The translations under genes were made by a program, and so were the position numbers. Under the pieces are notes generated by a model that was given only the letters and a program-made list of their open reading frames with translations, did no database searches and was not told the origin of the DNA. Source: Variovorax brevis (GTDB lineage: Bacteria > Pseudomonadota > Gammaproteobacteria > Burkholderiales > Burkholderiaceae_C). Taken from it: a stretch of DNA of 64,000 bases. Position 1 is the first letter of the stretch; every line of letters begins with the position of its first letter. Below, piece by piece: positions 35,622-45,342 of this stretch. The DNA lies in NCBI RefSeq assembly GCF_030317105.1, contig NZ_JASZYG010000005.1, positions 248,001 through 312,000 of the forward strand, given 5' to 3'.

Positions 35622-37039
35622 TCACGTGTGGCGGCGAGCGGTGAAGCCGGTTGCGCCCAGGGTGGCCGATGCGCCGGCCAGCGACCGCTGCCAGCGTTGG
35701 GCCAGGTGCAGCAGCGGCACGTCCTGATGCGCGGGCGCGGCGAAGGTCACGCCAAAGGGCAGGCCATCCCGCAGCAAGGAGAAAGGAAGCGCCACGCCTG
35801 CGCAATCGAGCAGGTTCATGAAGTTGGTGTACAGGCCGAGCTGGCTGTTGAGGCGGACCGGCTCTTCCAGCATGGCCGCAATGCCCGGGTGGGAGGGCAC
35901 GGTCGGCAGCAGCAGCACATCGACGCTGCGCCAGGTTTTCCCGCATTGCCGCTGAAGCGCGCGCAGCTGGTAGAAGGCGGCAAAAGCGTCGGCCGCCAGC
36001 GGCTTGGCGCCGCCGAGCGTGATCTCGCGCGTGACCGGAAACACGGCTTGCGGCTGCGTGTCGATGAAGTCGCGGATGGCCTGGTAGCGCTCGGCGACCC
36101 ATGGACCTTCGTACAGCAGCCGTGCGGCTTCGAGAAAAGGCGCGAAATCGATGGTGGTGATTTCCGCGCCCAGCTGGCGGGCGTGATCGCAGGCCGCGTC
36201 GAAGGCTTGTGCGTAGCCAGGCTGGAAGAACTGCAGTTGATCCGCCGCAGGCACGCCGAGGCGAAAGCGTGTGGCGCTGCCGAAATCAACGCCGTGGGCT
36301 TGCGCGGGCCGCGCGTACGAATCCGCTTCGTCGTAAGCCTTGGCCACCTTGAACACGCGATGCGCATCCGCGGCCGTCAAGGCAAAGATCGAGGGTGTGT
36401 CGAGCGAGCGGCAGGCCGGCACCACGCCCGTGGTCGACAGCAGCCCGCAGGTCGGCTTCAGGCCTACGAGGTGGTTGAAGGCAGCGGGCACGCGGCCTGA
36501 GCCTGCCGTGTCGGTGCCCAGCGCGAAGCTGACCTGGCCCAAAGCAACAGCCACCGCCGAGCCGAGCTGGAGCCACCCGACACGCGCGCCGAATCGAAGG
36601 CGTTGAGGCAGGCGCCGTAGGGCGAGCGCGTGCCGTTCAGGCCGGTCGCGAACTGGTCCAGGTTGGTCTTGCCGACGGCGATGGCGCCGGCGTCGAGCAA
36701 CTGTTGGACGACGAAGGCACTGGCGGGCGGCAGGTAGGCATAGTCGGGGCAACCGGCGGTGGTGGGCACGCCGGCCAGGTCGATGTTGTCCTTGATGGCG
36801 AACGGGATGCCGTACAGGGGCAGGCCTGCGGGCCCACGTTCCTGCAAGGCGCTGGCGCGTGCGCGCAGTGCGCGGGCGTCGATGCGGTGGATCCAGGCAT
36901 GGTGCGTGTCCACCTCCGTCGCCGCGATGACAGCCTCGATCACGTCGAGCGGCGTGCGCGTGCCTTTGCGGTAGTCGGCCTGCAGGCTGGCAATTTCCAG
37001 CGAGAAGCCGACACGATGAATGGGGACGCGCGCGTTCAC
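35622..37039 (-). pseudogene. atzF: allophanate hydrolase (amidase-signature), frameshifted and lacking the C-terminal domain
   Basis: Start is GTG at 37039, overlapping the carboxylase stop by four bases. N-terminal frame: GFSLEIASLQADYRKG, catalytic Lys in IPFAIKDNIDLAG, then RVSGGSSS. At about 36563 one base seems missing (a G on the coding strand, where GSSSGSAVAV is expected), and the rest continues in another frame with the nucleophile Ser in TDTAGSGR. Restored, the protein is about 472 residues, an amidase domain only; typical AtzF is near 600 with a C-terminal domain. Allophanate hydrolase turns allophanate into ammonia and CO2, the last step of guanidine or urea-carboxylase pathways. 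The shift may be real or a sequencing error. Confidence 0.85.
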
Positions 37040-40000
37040 GCAGCCAACTCCGCGGCAATCCGGTCTTCTTCGGCGCGTGCGGTCGAAGGATCGGTTGCGG
37101 GCATCAGCACCACCACCTCTTGTCCGGCCCCGACTGCTGCGCCTTCGGTGCAGCGCACGCTGTGCACACGGCCTGTAAAGGGCGCCGTCACTGCGAATTC
37201 CATCTTCATGGATTCGACGACCACCAGCGTGTCGCCTTGCGCCACGACGTCGCCTTGATGCACCGCGACCTTCCAGACGCTGCCGGGGACCTGGCTGCAA
37301 ATGGCGCTGGCACCCTCGGGCAGGTCGAGCGCGTCATCTGCAGGCGTGGTGAGTGAAGCTTCGTCCACGTATTCGGCCTGCCCCTGCACGCGCCAGCGCT
37401 CGCGTTCGGCCTCGAAGGCCAGCTGTTGCGTGGTCTTGAAGCTGGCGATGTCTTCTGCGTTGCCATCCAGAAACTCGCGGTACTCGCGCATGCTGAATTC
37501 GCCCGGTTCGATGCGCACCGGGTAGCGGCCCGCGGGGAAATCGCTGCGGATGCGCAGCAGCTCTTCCTCACCGACCGGGTAGAAGCGGATCTGGTCGAAG
37601 AAGCGCAGCAGCCAGGGCTTGCCTGCTTCGAAGGCGGCGGCGCCGCTGGACGCATCGCGCCAGCGGTTCCACATCTGCAGCGTGCGCCCGACGAACTGGT
37701 AGCCGCCGGGGCCTTCCATCCCGTAAACGCACATGTAGGCCCCGCCGATGCCCACCGCGTTCTCCGGTGTCCAGGTGCGCGCCGGGTTGTACTTGGTGGT
37801 GACGAGGCGATGACGCGGATCGACCGGCGTGGCGACCGGTGCGCCGAGGTATACGTCGCCCAGGCCGAGCACGAGGTAGCGCGCGTCGAACACGATGCGG
37901 TGCACGTCCTCGATGCTGTCCAGCCCGTTCATGCGGCGGATGAACTCGATGTTGCTCGGGCACCAGGGCGCGTCGGGGCGCACCGATTGCATGTACTTGT
38001 CGATGGCCAGCCTGGTTGCGCTGTCGTCCCACGAGAGCGGCAGGTACACGGTGCGCGAAGGCACGGTCAGGTCGTCGGTGTCGCCGAATTCGTCGTCGGC
38101 CAAGGCAATGGCGTCGATCAACGCGGCGCGATCGACGCGGCGCGGGTCATAGTGCAGCTGCAGCGATCGGATGCCCGGCGTGAGGTCGATGATGCCGTCG
38201 ATGCCTTGGGCTTGCAGGGCAGCGTGCAGTGAATGGATGCGCATGCGCAGCGCGATGTCGAGTTGCAACTCGCCGAGTTCGACCAGCAAATAGCGGTCGC
38301 CGGCCTGCCGCACGACCAACGCGGGGCGGCCCGTGGAGGCTTCGCGCTCGAAGACGACCGGCGATGCGAGGTGCGACGCATCCTGCGCGCGGCCCACGAA
38401 AGCGGGTGCCGCCGGCGCCTGCAGTTCGTGGACCCAACGGTCCTGCGCATCCTGCAGCGCCAGCGCCTCGGCTTGCGATACGCAGCGAAAGCGCACGCTG
38501 TCACCGGGACGCAGTTGCCCCAGCTTCCAGCGCTCGGCCGCCACCACCACCGCAGGGCAAACGAAGCCACCGAGGCTCGGACCATCGGGGCCGAGGATCA
38601 CGGGCATGTCGCCGGTGAAGTCGATCGCGCCGATGGCGTAGGCGTTGTCATGGATGTTCGACGGGTGCAGGCCCGCCTCGCCGCCATCGCGACGCGCCCA
38701 GGTGGGCTTGGGGCCGATGAGTCGCACGCCGGTGCGGCTCGAGTTGTAGTGCACCTCCCAGGGCGTGTCGAAGAAGGTCGCGATGTCGCCGTCGGTGAAG
38801 AAGTCGGGCGCGCCATGCGGGCCGTACAGCACGCCGATTTCCCATGGCGTGGCGCCTTGCGCGTAGGTCGGCACTGCGGCGGCGTCGAGCGTGAGGTGCG
38901 CAGGCGCAAGCGCCTGCTCGCCGACGTGCAGCATGTCTCCGGTGCGCAGCGTGCGGCCGCCGTGGCCGCCGAATTGGCCCAGCGTGAAGGTGGAGCGACT
39001 GCCGAGATAGGCCGGCACGTCGATGCCGCCGCGCACGGCCAGGTAGGCGCGGCTGCCGCCCGTCGATTCGACTGCGCCGATTTTCAGGACGCTGCCGGCT
39101 TTCACGTGCGTGGCCTGCCAGAGGCGCACCGGTTGCGCGTCGAGCGTGACGCGCATCGCCGCGCCACACACCGCGATCACGGCGTCGTGGTGAAAGCGAA
39201 GGGTCGGGCCGCTCATCGTGCATTCGAGGCCGGCGGCGTCGCTGTCATTGCCGACGATGCGGTTCGCCAGGCGGAATGCGAGGTCATCCATGGGACCGGA
39301 GGGCGGCACGCCGACGTCCCAATAGCCTTGGCGGCCGGGCCAGTCCTGCACGGTGGTCTGCACGCCCGCTTCGAGCACTTCAAAGGCCTTGGGCTGGTAG
39401 CTGAAGTCGGCCAGCGATCGCGTGACGATGCGGCCTTCGACGAAATCCGCCGATGCGGAGATGGCGCGCAGGTAGCGCAGGTTGGTCTCGATGCCCGCCA
39501 GCCGCGTGCTCGCCAGCGCGGCTTGCAACTTTTGCACGGCATCGGCCCGGTCGCGTCCGGTGACGATCAGCTTGGCGATCATCGGGTCGTAGTTGGGCGG
39601 CACTTCACTGCCGGTGGCGACCCAGGTCTCGATGCGTGTGTCGTCGGGGAAGGCCACTTCGGTCAGGCGTCCGGCGCTCGGCTGGAAGTTGCGTGCCGGG
39701 TCTTCGGCGTAGAGGCGCACCTGGATCGAGGCGCCTTGCGCTTCGGGTGCAGACAGCGCAAAAGACTCGCCGCGTGCAAGCCGAACCATCCAGCCCACGA
39801 GGTCGATGCCGGTGACCTGTTCGGTGACGCCATGCTCCACTTGCAGGCGGGTGTTGACTTCCAGGAAGTAGAAGGCCTGCGTGTCGGCGTCGAGCACGAA
39901 TTCCACCGTGCCGGCGGAGCGGTACGACACTGCCTTGCCCAGCCGAACCGCCGCATCCAGCATCGCCGTGCGCGTTGCCGCATCGAGGTGCGGCGCTGGG

Positions 40001-40722
40001 GTTTCTTCAACGACCTTCTGGTTGCGACGCTGCGCCGAGCAGTCGCGCTCTCCCAGCGCGATGACATGGCCTGCGCCGTCGCCGAACACCTGCACTTCGA
40101 TGTGCCGCGCGCGCTCGACGAACTTTTCGAGGAAGAGGCCCGCGTCCTTGAAGTTGGCTTGCGCCAGGCGCTGCACCGCTTCGAAGGCAGGCGCCAGTTC
40201 GGCTGCGTCACGCACCAGCCGCATGCCGATGCCGCCGCCGCCGGCCGTGCTCTTGAGCATCACCGGGTAGCCGATGCGCTCGGCTTCGGAAAGGGCAGAG
40301 CCGAGGTCAGCCAGCAGTCCGCTGCCCGGCAGCAAGGGCACGCCATGTTCTTCAGCGAGCGCACGCGCCGTGTGCTTGAGGCCGAAGGCGAGCATTTGTT
40401 GCGCGGTCGGCCCGATGAAGGCGATGCCCGCGGCTTCGCAGGCCTGCGCAAAGCCGGGGTTTTCGGAGAGGAAACCGTAGCCCGGATGAATGGCGCCGGC
40501 ACCCGTGTCGCGCGCCACCGCCAGGATGCGATCCGCGTCGAGGTAGCTCTGCGCCGCCGGCGCCGGGCCGATGCACACGGCCTCGTCGGCCTGCTGCACG
40601 TGCGCGGAATCGGCGTCCGCTTCCGAGTACACCGCAACGGATTTCAGGCCGAGCGCACGAAGCGTACGGATGATGCGGCACGCGATCGCGCCACGATTGG
40701 CGATCAATACTTTGTCGAACAT
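37036..40722 (-). CDS. biotin-dependent guanidine/urea carboxylase
   Basis: 1228 residues. Biotin carboxylase part ([20 protein letters not shown]-grasp [17 protein letters not shown]) to about 450; then AHS2/KipA-like ([18 protein letters not shown]), AHS1/KipI-like ([28 protein letters not shown], about 1000-1030) and a C-terminal biotinyl domain with biotin Lys1173 (ESMKMEF). It carboxylates urea or guanidine with ATP and bicarbonate. Annotated widely as urea carboxylase, but the ykkC riboswitch and two deiminase-type partners argue for guanidine, giving carboxyguanidine. An Asp-to-Asn change has been reported to separate the two activities; I cannot place it here. Start ATG 40722 is canonical; an in-frame ATG 48 bases earlier exists. 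Confidence 0.9.
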   Translation of the reverse strand: MFDKVLIANRGAIACRIIRTLRALGLKSVAVYSEADADSAHVQQADEAVCIGPAPAAQSYLDADRILAVARDTGAGAIHPGYGFLSENPGFAQACEAAGIAFIGPTAQQMLAFGLKHTARALAEEHGVPLLPGSGLLADLGSALSEAERIGYPVMLKSTAGGGGIGMRLVRDAAELAPAFEAVQRLAQANFKDAGLFLEKFVERARHIEVQVFGDGAGHVIALGERDCSAQRRNQKVVEETPAPHLDAATRTAMLDAAVRLGKAVSYRSAGTVEFVLDADTQAFYFLEVNTRLQVEHGVTEQVTGIDLVGWMVRLARGESFALSAPEAQGASIQVRLYAEDPARNFQPSAGRLTEVAFPDDTRIETWVATGSEVPPNYDPMIAKLIVTGRDRADAVQKLQAALASTRLAGIETNLRYLRAISASADFVEGRIVTRSLADFSYQPKAFEVLEAGVQTTVQDWPGRQGYWDVGVPPSGPMDDLAFRLANRIVGNDSDAAGLECTMSGPTLRFHHDAVIAVCGAAMRVTLDAQPVRLWQATHVKAGSVLKIGAVESTGGSRAYLAVRGGIDVPAYLGSRSTFTLGQFGGHGGRTLRTGDMLHVGEQALAPAHLTLDAAAVPTYAQGATPWEIGVLYGPHGAPDFFTDGDIATFFDTPWEVHYNSSRTGVRLIGPKPTWARRDGGEAGLHPSNIHDNAYAIGAIDFTGDMPVILGPDGPSLGGFVCPAVVVAAERWKLGQLRPGDSVRFRCVSQAEALALQDAQDRWVHELQAPAAPAFVGRAQDASHLASPVVFEREASTGRPALVVRQAGDRYLLVELGELQLDIALRMRIHSLHAALQAQGIDGIIDLTPGIRSLQLHYDPRRVDRAALIDAIALADDEFGDTDDLTVPSRTVYLPLSWDDSATRLAIDKYMQSVRPDAPWCPSNIEFIRRMNGLDSIEDVHRIVFDARYLVLGLGDVYLGAPVATPVDPRHRLVTTKYNPARTWTPENAVGIGGAYMCVYGMEGPGGYQFVGRTLQMWNRWRDASSGAAAFEAGKPWLLRFFDQIRFYPVGEEELLRIRSDFPAGRYPVRIEPGEFSMREYREFLDGNAEDIASFKTTQQLAFEAERERWRVQGQAEYVDEASLTTPADDALDLPEGASAICSQVPGSVWKVAVHQGDVVAQGDTLVVVESMKMEFAVTAPFTGRVHSVRCTEGAAVGAGQEVVVLMPATDPSTARAEEDRIAAELAA

Positions 40723-40818
40723 GATGTGAAGAACCTCGTTGGCGAGTCGTCCCGCCAGTTGTTCATGCATGCCGGGGTCGTCCCCGGCACGGCGCCTCGT
40801 TGCGAGGCGCGTGGTCCG

Positions 40819-41463
40819 CTAATCCCAGATCAGCAACTCGGCCGGGGTCGGGTTGTACGCATTGCAGGGGTTGTTCAACTGCGGGCAGTTGGAGATCAAC
40901 ACCAGCACGTCCATCTCCGCCAGCAACTCGACGTATTTCTGCGGCGCGGAAATGCCATCGGCAAAGGTGAGGCCACCTTCGGGCGTCACCGGCACGTTCA
41001 TGAAGAAGTTGATGTTGGCGCCGATCTCGCGCTTGCCCAGGCGCGTGTCGTGCGCGCAGGCCCGCAGGAAGTTGTCGCGGCAGCTGTGCATGTAGCGCTT
41101 GCCGAGGGCATAGCGCACGCTGTTGCTCTCCTGCGCGCAGGCGCCGCCGAGGGTGTCGTGCCGGCCGCAGGTGTCGGCGACGACGGTCAGCATGCGATTG
41201 CCCTGGTTCGAATACAGGACCGTGCCCGTCGTGATGTAGAGGCTCTTTTGCCGGCGCAAGGTGCGCTGCGCGTCGAAGCGTTCGCTGCGGTCGTGCAGGT
41301 TGAAGAAAAGCGTGTCCACCGCCTGGTTGCCTTCGAGGTCGAGGATGCGCAGTGTCTGGCCGGCCTTGAGTTCCTTCACCCACGGCTCGCCGGCGGCAAC
41401 GGTTTCGCGGAACACGGCCGTCTCGGGCGTGCGGGGGCTGGCAGTCAGTTGTGTTGTCGTCAT
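40819..41463 (-). CDS. carboxyguanidine deiminase subunit (urea amidolyase-associated protein UAAP2 type)
   Basis: 214 residues of the DUF1989-like family once named urea amidolyase-associated. Signatures are [38 protein letters not shown] (Cys and His metal or active-site set), [18 protein letters not shown] and [18 protein letters not shown]. Related pairs form a heteromeric enzyme (CgaA/CgaB) that deiminates carboxyguanidine to allophanate and ammonia. It ends 96 bases before the carboxylase start, the largest gap in this operon, and starts eight bases after the sister subunit stop. Which of CgaA or CgaB it equals I cannot say. Start ATG 41463 after GAGG. Confidence 0.88.
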   Translation of the reverse strand: MTTTQLTASPRTPETAVFRETVAAGEPWVKELKAGQTLRILDLEGNQAVDTLFFNLHDRSERFDAQRTLRRQKSLYITTGTVLYSNQGNRMLTVVADTCGRHDTLGGACAQESNSVRYALGKRYMHSCRDNFLRACAHDTRLGKREIGANINFFMNVPVTPEGGLTFADGISAPQKYVELLAEMDVLVLISNCPQLNNPCNAYNPTPAELLIWD

Positions 41464-41471
41464 GTCGGGCC

Positions 41472-42176
41472 TCACAGGTAAAGGCGGTCGGTGTTGATGA
41501 AGCCGCGCTGGTTCTCCTCGCAGGACAGGCGGCAGATCTCGGCCACGGAGGCGTCGGCGCGCTCCAGTTGCATGCGAACCGGCTTGGGCGCATACACGTC
41601 GCTGGGGTCCAGCGGGTGCTGGATCGCGGTGAGCACGATCAGCGTGTCCATGGGCGCATAAAGCTCGACCAGATCGCCGGCCTTCGAGTTGCCGGACGAG
41701 AAACGGAAGCCGCCGTCCTCGCGCACGTCCACGCGGCTGAAGAGGTTGAGCGTCATCTGCAGGTCCGAGATGTTCAGGCCCCACTTGCCCATCTCGACCA
41801 GCAGGTTGTCCTGCCCGTTGCGATGGAATCCGTTGCGCAGTTCCTGGTAGCGGCCGTGGCCGTACTGCACTTCGACCTCGGCCGCATCCGATACGCCGCC
41901 GATCGGGTCATGCCAGCCGCAGGTGTCGCGCACGATGGCGGCCAGCACGCGGCCCATGTCGGAGTAGAGGCAATGGCCAGCGGTGAGCTTCGCCGTGTGC
42001 TGGCACTTGAGCGTGTCGGGCAGGTTGAGGCGCTCGCTCTTCTCGTGAGCGTTGAGCATCAGCAGGCTGACGTTGGCTCCCCCCTCGATGTCGGTGATGC
42101 GCAGCGACTGGCCGCGCTTGACGATGAGCGAGGTGTGTCCGCCGCCCGGGATGGTTTCTTCAAGCAATGACGACAT
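41472..42176 (-). CDS. carboxyguanidine deiminase subunit (urea amidolyase-associated protein UAAP1 type)
   Basis: 234 residues, paralogous to the downstream gene. It has [41 protein letters not shown] with the same Cys-x-x-His, [18 protein letters not shown] and [27 protein letters not shown]. In guanidine assimilation the two proteins act together on carboxyguanidine to give allophanate. It overlaps the ABC ATPase gene by 17 bases and precedes its sister by eight. The start ATG 42176 has GGGA upstream. The pair's presence is the enzymatic reason to prefer guanidine over urea as the pathway substrate, since urea carboxylation alone would not need a deiminase. Confidence 0.88.
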   Translation of the reverse strand: MSSLLEETIPGGGHTSLIVKRGQSLRITDIEGGANVSLLMLNAHEKSERLNLPDTLKCQHTAKLTAGHCLYSDMGRVLAAIVRDTCGWHDPIGGVSDAAEVEVQYGHGRYQELRNGFHRNGQDNLLVEMGKWGLNISDLQMTLNLFSRVDVREDGGFRFSSGNSKAGDLVELYAPMDTLIVLTAIQHPLDPSDVYAPKPVRMQLERADASVAEICRLSCEENQRGFINTDRLYL

Positions 42177-42981
42177 GGAGGTTCCCTTGTTCGATGTTGT
42201 GGGCGGGCCGTGGCAGCCCTCGCTCGATGGCGGCTTTCGCGAGCGACAACTGGCCGTTGGCGTCGCCACCACGGTCCAGCGGAATGTCGTAGGTGATGCG
42301 TGCGCCGTACGCGCCCGGCGCCTGCGGATCGATGCGGCACTTGTCGAAGACCAGCATGCGGCTGCCCAGCGCGAAGCCTTCCTTGAGGTCGTGCGTGACC
42401 ATGAAAATGGTCAGCCCGGTCTCGCGCCAGAGGCCCAGCAGCAACTCGTGCATGTCGCGCCGCACGCCGGGGTCCAGCGCGCCGAAAGGCTCGTCGAGCA
42501 GCAGGATGCGCGGCTTGGTGATGAGCGCTTGCGCAATCGCCAGCCGCTGCTGCATGCCGCCCGACAACTGGCTCGGGTACTTGTGCAGCGACGCACCAAG
42601 GCCCACGCGCTCCAGCATCGCCACCGCTTCGTCCCGCGCGGCCTTGCGCTTGGCACCGAAGAGCTTGCCGACGAAGGGCGACGCCGGCAGTTCCAGGCCG
42701 ATCATCACGTTGCGCAGAACATCCAGATGCTCGAACACCGAGTATCGCTGGAACACCACGCCGCGGTGCCGGTCCGGCTCCGAGGGCAGGGCCTTGCCGT
42801 CCAGCAGGATGCTTCCCTTGCTGCATTGCTCCTGCCCCAGCAGCAGCCGCAGGAAGGTGGACTTGCCGCAGCCCGAGGCGCCGACCATCGAGCAGAACTC
42901 GCCTTCCTTCACCGTGAGGTTCAGCCGCTCCAGCACGACCTGGTCGTCGTAGCTTTTCCAGACGTTGCGTACTTCAAGCAT
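42160..42981 (-). CDS. ABC transporter ATPase, guanidine/urea-type uptake system
   Basis: 273 residues of a nitrate/taurine-type ABC ATPase. Walker A GASGCGKST at 34-42, Q-loop GVVFQRYSVF, signature LSGGMQQR, Walker B ILLLDEPFGALD and H-loop MVTHDLKEGF are all present, so it should hydrolyse ATP. Residues after about 215 form a short extra C-terminal region (PQAPGAYGARITYDIPLDRG) common in the copies linked to these operons. It overlaps the permease by eight bases and the next gene by 17. Supplies guanidine or a related cation in the proposed pathway. Confidence 0.93.
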   Translation of the reverse strand: MLEVRNVWKSYDDQVVLERLNLTVKEGEFCSMVGASGCGKSTFLRLLLGQEQCSKGSILLDGKALPSEPDRHRGVVFQRYSVFEHLDVLRNVMIGLELPASPFVGKLFGAKRKAARDEAVAMLERVGLGASLHKYPSQLSGGMQQRLAIAQALITKPRILLLDEPFGALDPGVRRDMHELLLGLWRETGLTIFMVTHDLKEGFALGSRMLVFDKCRIDPQAPGAYGARITYDIPLDRGGDANGQLSLAKAAIERGLPRPAHNIEQGNLHVVIA

Positions 42982-43792
42982 GGCGTGCTCCTCCGAACCA
43001 CGGAAAGGCGCGCTTCGTGATGAAGGCCAGCGCCAGGTCCATGAGCCAGGCGAGCAGGGTGATCCACACCACGTAGGGCAGGATCACGTCCATCGCCAGG
43101 TAGCGCCGCACCAGGAAGATCCGGTAGCCCAGGCCGTCGGTGGACGCAATCGCTTCCGCGGCGATCAGGAAGAGCCATGCCGAGCCCAGCGACAGGCGCA
43201 GCGCGACCAGCAGGCGCGGCACCAGTTGCGGCACGATCACGCGCAGGATCAGCGTCCAGCTGTTGGCGCCCAGCGTCTGCGCTTTCACCCACACCTCGCG
43301 CGGGATCTCGTTGGCACGCTGCTGCAGGTCGCGCACCATCACCGGCGTGATGCCGATGACGATGAGCACCACCTTCGACAGTTCATCGAGCCCGAACACG
43401 ATGAACAGGATCGGCAGCACCGCCAGCGGCGGGATCATCGAGATCACCGTCACGAAGGGCGAGAAGCTGGCCGCGAAGAACGGAAAGCTGCCCAGCAGGA
43501 TGCCCGCGACAAGCGCCAGCACCGCACTGACGGCCAGCCCGATGCCCAGGCGCTTCAGGCTCGCCCCGGTGTCGACCCACAGCAGGTAGTCGCCGGTGCG
43601 CTTGTCCTCGGTGAAGGCGTACTGGTGGATGGCTTCCGTCATCTGCACCGCACTGGGCAGCAGCTTGTCGTCGGGGTTGTCCGCCAGCCGCGCCGTCGAC
43701 CCGAGGAAGTAGACGGCCAGGAGAATGACGAACGGCATCAGCAGGAGGAACACGGCGTTCCCTCGACCGGGTCGTCGATTGATGAGGCGCAT
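42974..43792 (-). CDS. ABC transporter permease, guanidine/urea-type uptake system
   Basis: 272 residues with about six hydrophobic segments (PFVILLAVYFLGS near the N-terminus). The EAA-like ATPase contact appears as LQQRANEIPREVWVKAQTLGA followed by LRVIVPQLVPRLLVALRLSLGSAWLFLIAAE. The family is the binding-protein-dependent permease of nitrate, sulfonate and taurine systems. It lies 36 bases after the substrate-binding gene and overlaps the ATPase gene. Substrate is deduced from the operon and riboswitch only. Confidence 0.92.
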   Translation of the reverse strand: MRLINRRPGRGNAVFLLLMPFVILLAVYFLGSTARLADNPDDKLLPSAVQMTEAIHQYAFTEDKRTGDYLLWVDTGASLKRLGIGLAVSAVLALVAGILLGSFPFFAASFSPFVTVISMIPPLAVLPILFIVFGLDELSKVVLIVIGITPVMVRDLQQRANEIPREVWVKAQTLGANSWTLILRVIVPQLVPRLLVALRLSLGSAWLFLIAAEAIASTDGLGYRIFLVRRYLAMDVILPYVVWITLLAWLMDLALAFITKRAFPWFGGARHA

Positions 43793-43828
43793 GGCGCAGG
43801 CCCTCGCGGTTGCGTTGTTGGAATCGGT

Positions 43829-44905
43829 TTAGAGCTTGCCTTCGGCCGCCATGCGGACGTAGCTCTGGTCGAAGCGCAGCTTGAGGTTGTTCTTGTTGCC
43901 CACGACGGCGCCGCCGTCGAAGGCCATGCCGATGGCATCGGGGCTCTTCACGCCCTGGCCGAGAATGCCGTGGTCGAAGGAGAACTTCGCGACGCGGCTC
44001 ATGATCTTGGGCATGTCGGGGCTGGTCGCGAACTTCAGCGCCGCTTGCGGCGTGTAGAAGAGGGCGGTGGTCGACAGCTGTGCCTTGAAGCCCGCGAGGT
44101 CGGTGCCCGAGGCCTTGGCCATCGCGGTGAGGGACCTGGTCGCGCGATCGTCCTTGGCGGTCATGACCGACATCATCTCGAACCACGCGCCCGTCAGCGC
44201 CTTGCCGAAGTTGGGGTTGTCGTTGAGCGTCTTCGTGTTGACGACCATCATGTCCATCAGCTCGCCGGGCAACTGGTGCGAGGTGTAGACCAGCGATGCG
44301 TCCTGCCCGTCGGCCAGCGTGGAGAGCATCGGGTTCCACGTCACCGCATTCTTCACCGAAGGCGTGGCAAAGGCCGCCACGATGTCGGCGTCACTGGTGT
44401 TGACCACCTTGATGTCGCGTTCGCTCATGCCCACCGATTCGAGTGCGCGCGCCAGGAAGTAGTGCGACACCGAGAACTCGACCAGGTTCACCGTCTGGCC
44501 CTTGAGGTCCTGCAGCTTCTTGTTCTTGCCCTTGATGACGATGCCGTCGTTGCCGTCGGAATAGTCGGCCACGATGATGGCGGTCGAGTCGACGCCGCCG
44601 GCGGCCGGGATGGTCAGCGCATCCATGTTGGCCATGGCGCAGCCGTCGAACTTGCCCGCGGTGTACTGGTTGATCGACTCCACATAGTCGTTGAGTTGCA
44701 CGACGCTGATGTTGACGCCGTACTTCTTGCCCCACTTCGCGAAGATGCCCTGCGCCTGCGCTTCGGCCCAGGGCATGAAGCCGGCATAGATGGAGGAGCA
44801 CACCTTGAAGTCGGTGCGCGGCGCTGCTGCGACTGCGGATTGCAGGCAGGCCAGGGTGGCGAGGCACAGCGTCGCGCTGCTGATGAATCTGGAAAGCTTT
44901 GACAC
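43829..44905 (-). CDS. ABC transporter substrate-binding protein, guanidine/urea-type
   Basis: 358 residues. GTG start at 44905 with GAGGATC upstream. A signal peptide of about 27 residues ends VAAAPRT. The mature part has VCSSIYAGFMPWAEAQAQGIFAKWGKKYGVNISVVQLNDYVESINQYTAGKFDG, like NMT1/THI5-type periplasmic receptors of nitrate or taurine ABC systems; MDALTIPAAGG and ALTGAWFEMMSVM follow. First gene behind the guanidine-I riboswitch and terminator. It probably delivers guanidine or a guanidine-bearing compound. Confidence 0.92.
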   Translation of the reverse strand: MSKLSRFISSATLCLATLACLQSAVAAAPRTDFKVCSSIYAGFMPWAEAQAQGIFAKWGKKYGVNISVVQLNDYVESINQYTAGKFDGCAMANMDALTIPAAGGVDSTAIIVADYSDGNDGIVIKGKNKKLQDLKGQTVNLVEFSVSHYFLARALESVGMSERDIKVVNTSDADIVAAFATPSVKNAVTWNPMLSTLADGQDASLVYTSHQLPGELMDMMVVNTKTLNDNPNFGKALTGAWFEMMSVMTAKDDRATRSLTAMAKASGTDLAGFKAQLSTTALFYTPQAALKFATSPDMPKIMSRVAKFSFDHGILGQGVKSPDAIGMAFDGGAVVGNKNNLKLRFDQSYVRMAAEGKL

Positions 44906-44929
44906 GTTGGATCCTCAAGTAGGGTGAAA

Positions 44930-44984
44930 CAGAAAAGCCCGGGAGCGGCGCGGTCTTGCGATCGCGTCCATCTCCCGGGCTTTT
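44930..44984 (-). terminator. riboswitch-controlled intrinsic terminator of the guanidine operon
   Basis: On the minus strand AAAAGCCCGGGAG (44984-44972) pairs perfectly over 13 bases with CTCCCGGGCTTTT (44945-44933), followed by CTGTTT. The left arm is also the conserved 3' end of the guanidine-I aptamer. Ligand binding should hold the arm in the aptamer and let transcription continue, so guanidine turns the operon on. Confidence 0.88.
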
Positions 44985-45069
44985 GTCCCGCCGTGTAACC
45001 CCTACCGAGGTCGACAGCTCTCGGACCAGCGTTCGCCTGGTCAGCGAACCGGAACCCTAGCCATCCATT
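44969..45069 (-). promoter_or_regulatory. guanidine-I (ykkC) riboswitch aptamer
   Basis: The minus strand carries the ykkC core in order: GCTAGGGTTCCGG (45063-45051), a hairpin GTTCGC/GCGAAC, TGGTCCGAGAGC, and the 3' core ACACGGCGGGAC then AAAAGCCCGGGAGA. Those blocks match the guanidine-I consensus nearly base for base. It lies 64 bases before the substrate-binding gene and overlaps the terminator. Bound guanidinium should block the terminator and raise expression of transporter, carboxylase, deiminase and hydrolase genes. Confidence 0.93.
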
Positions 45070-45119
45070 TGCAAATTGTGCGTGTCAACCGGTTTGTCGC
45101 CGGCTCCCGCAATGGTTGC

Positions 45120-45136
45120 AGCAGGAGTCGTGCCAA
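45120..45136 (-). promoter_or_regulatory. candidate sigma-54 (-24/-12) promoter for the guanidine operon
   Basis: TTGGCACGACTCCTGCT on the minus strand matches the RpoN consensus YTGGCACGRNNNTTGCW except one base, with GG and GC ten bases apart. Transcription would start near 45110, about 45 bases before the riboswitch. It would place the operon under nitrogen control with an NtrC-like activator. A TTGACA at 45088-45083 exists, but its -10 partner is weak. Confidence 0.6.
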
Positions 45137-45285
45137 CTATTGGATGGGTCTGGAGCGGGGTTCGGTGCGTGCGTTGCCCCCGATTGGTGCTGGGCGAGCC
45201 GCGGCGTCACGAACTTGGTGCGACGAAGCGCATCAACGGCAGGCCTGAAATCTGCTTTTGTCTTCGCTCTCTCGCGCGATGCGAG

Positions 45286-45342
45286 CCAGGACGACTTGGG
45301 CCTTTTGTACTCACGCAAAAGGCAGACATGCTGGACGGCCAG
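45286..45342 (+). promoter_or_regulatory. candidate guanidine-II (mini-ykkC) riboswitch before the oxygenase gene
   Basis: Two hairpins carry the ACGR tetraloop that defines mini-ykkC RNAs: CCAGG-ACGA-CTTGG (45286-45299, one G-U pair) and CTGG-ACGG-CCAG (45331-45342). Between them lies an 8-bp hairpin (45300-45307 with 45316-45323). The second ACGR hairpin ends 13 bases before the AAGGAG site of the oxygenase. CCTTTTGT at 45301-45308 can also pair with ACAAAGG at 45353-45359 and so hide the ribosome site. Guanidine-II riboswitches act at translation in this way. Confidence 0.7.

Noticed and set aside
38233-41481. 1082-codon plus-strand open frame
   Set aside because: Runs antisense through the carboxylase and a deiminase subunit in a high-GC region; those minus-strand genes have biotin, ATP-grasp and deiminase motifs.
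42965-44902. 645-codon plus-strand open frame
   Set aside because: Shadow of the ABC permease and binding-protein genes; composition is His/Arg/Gln-rich nonsense.
45060-45088. TTGACA as main sigma-70 promoter of the guanidine operon
   Set aside because: At 17 bases the -10 would read GATGGC, a poor match, and would lie inside the aptamer start; the -24/-12 element is better placed.
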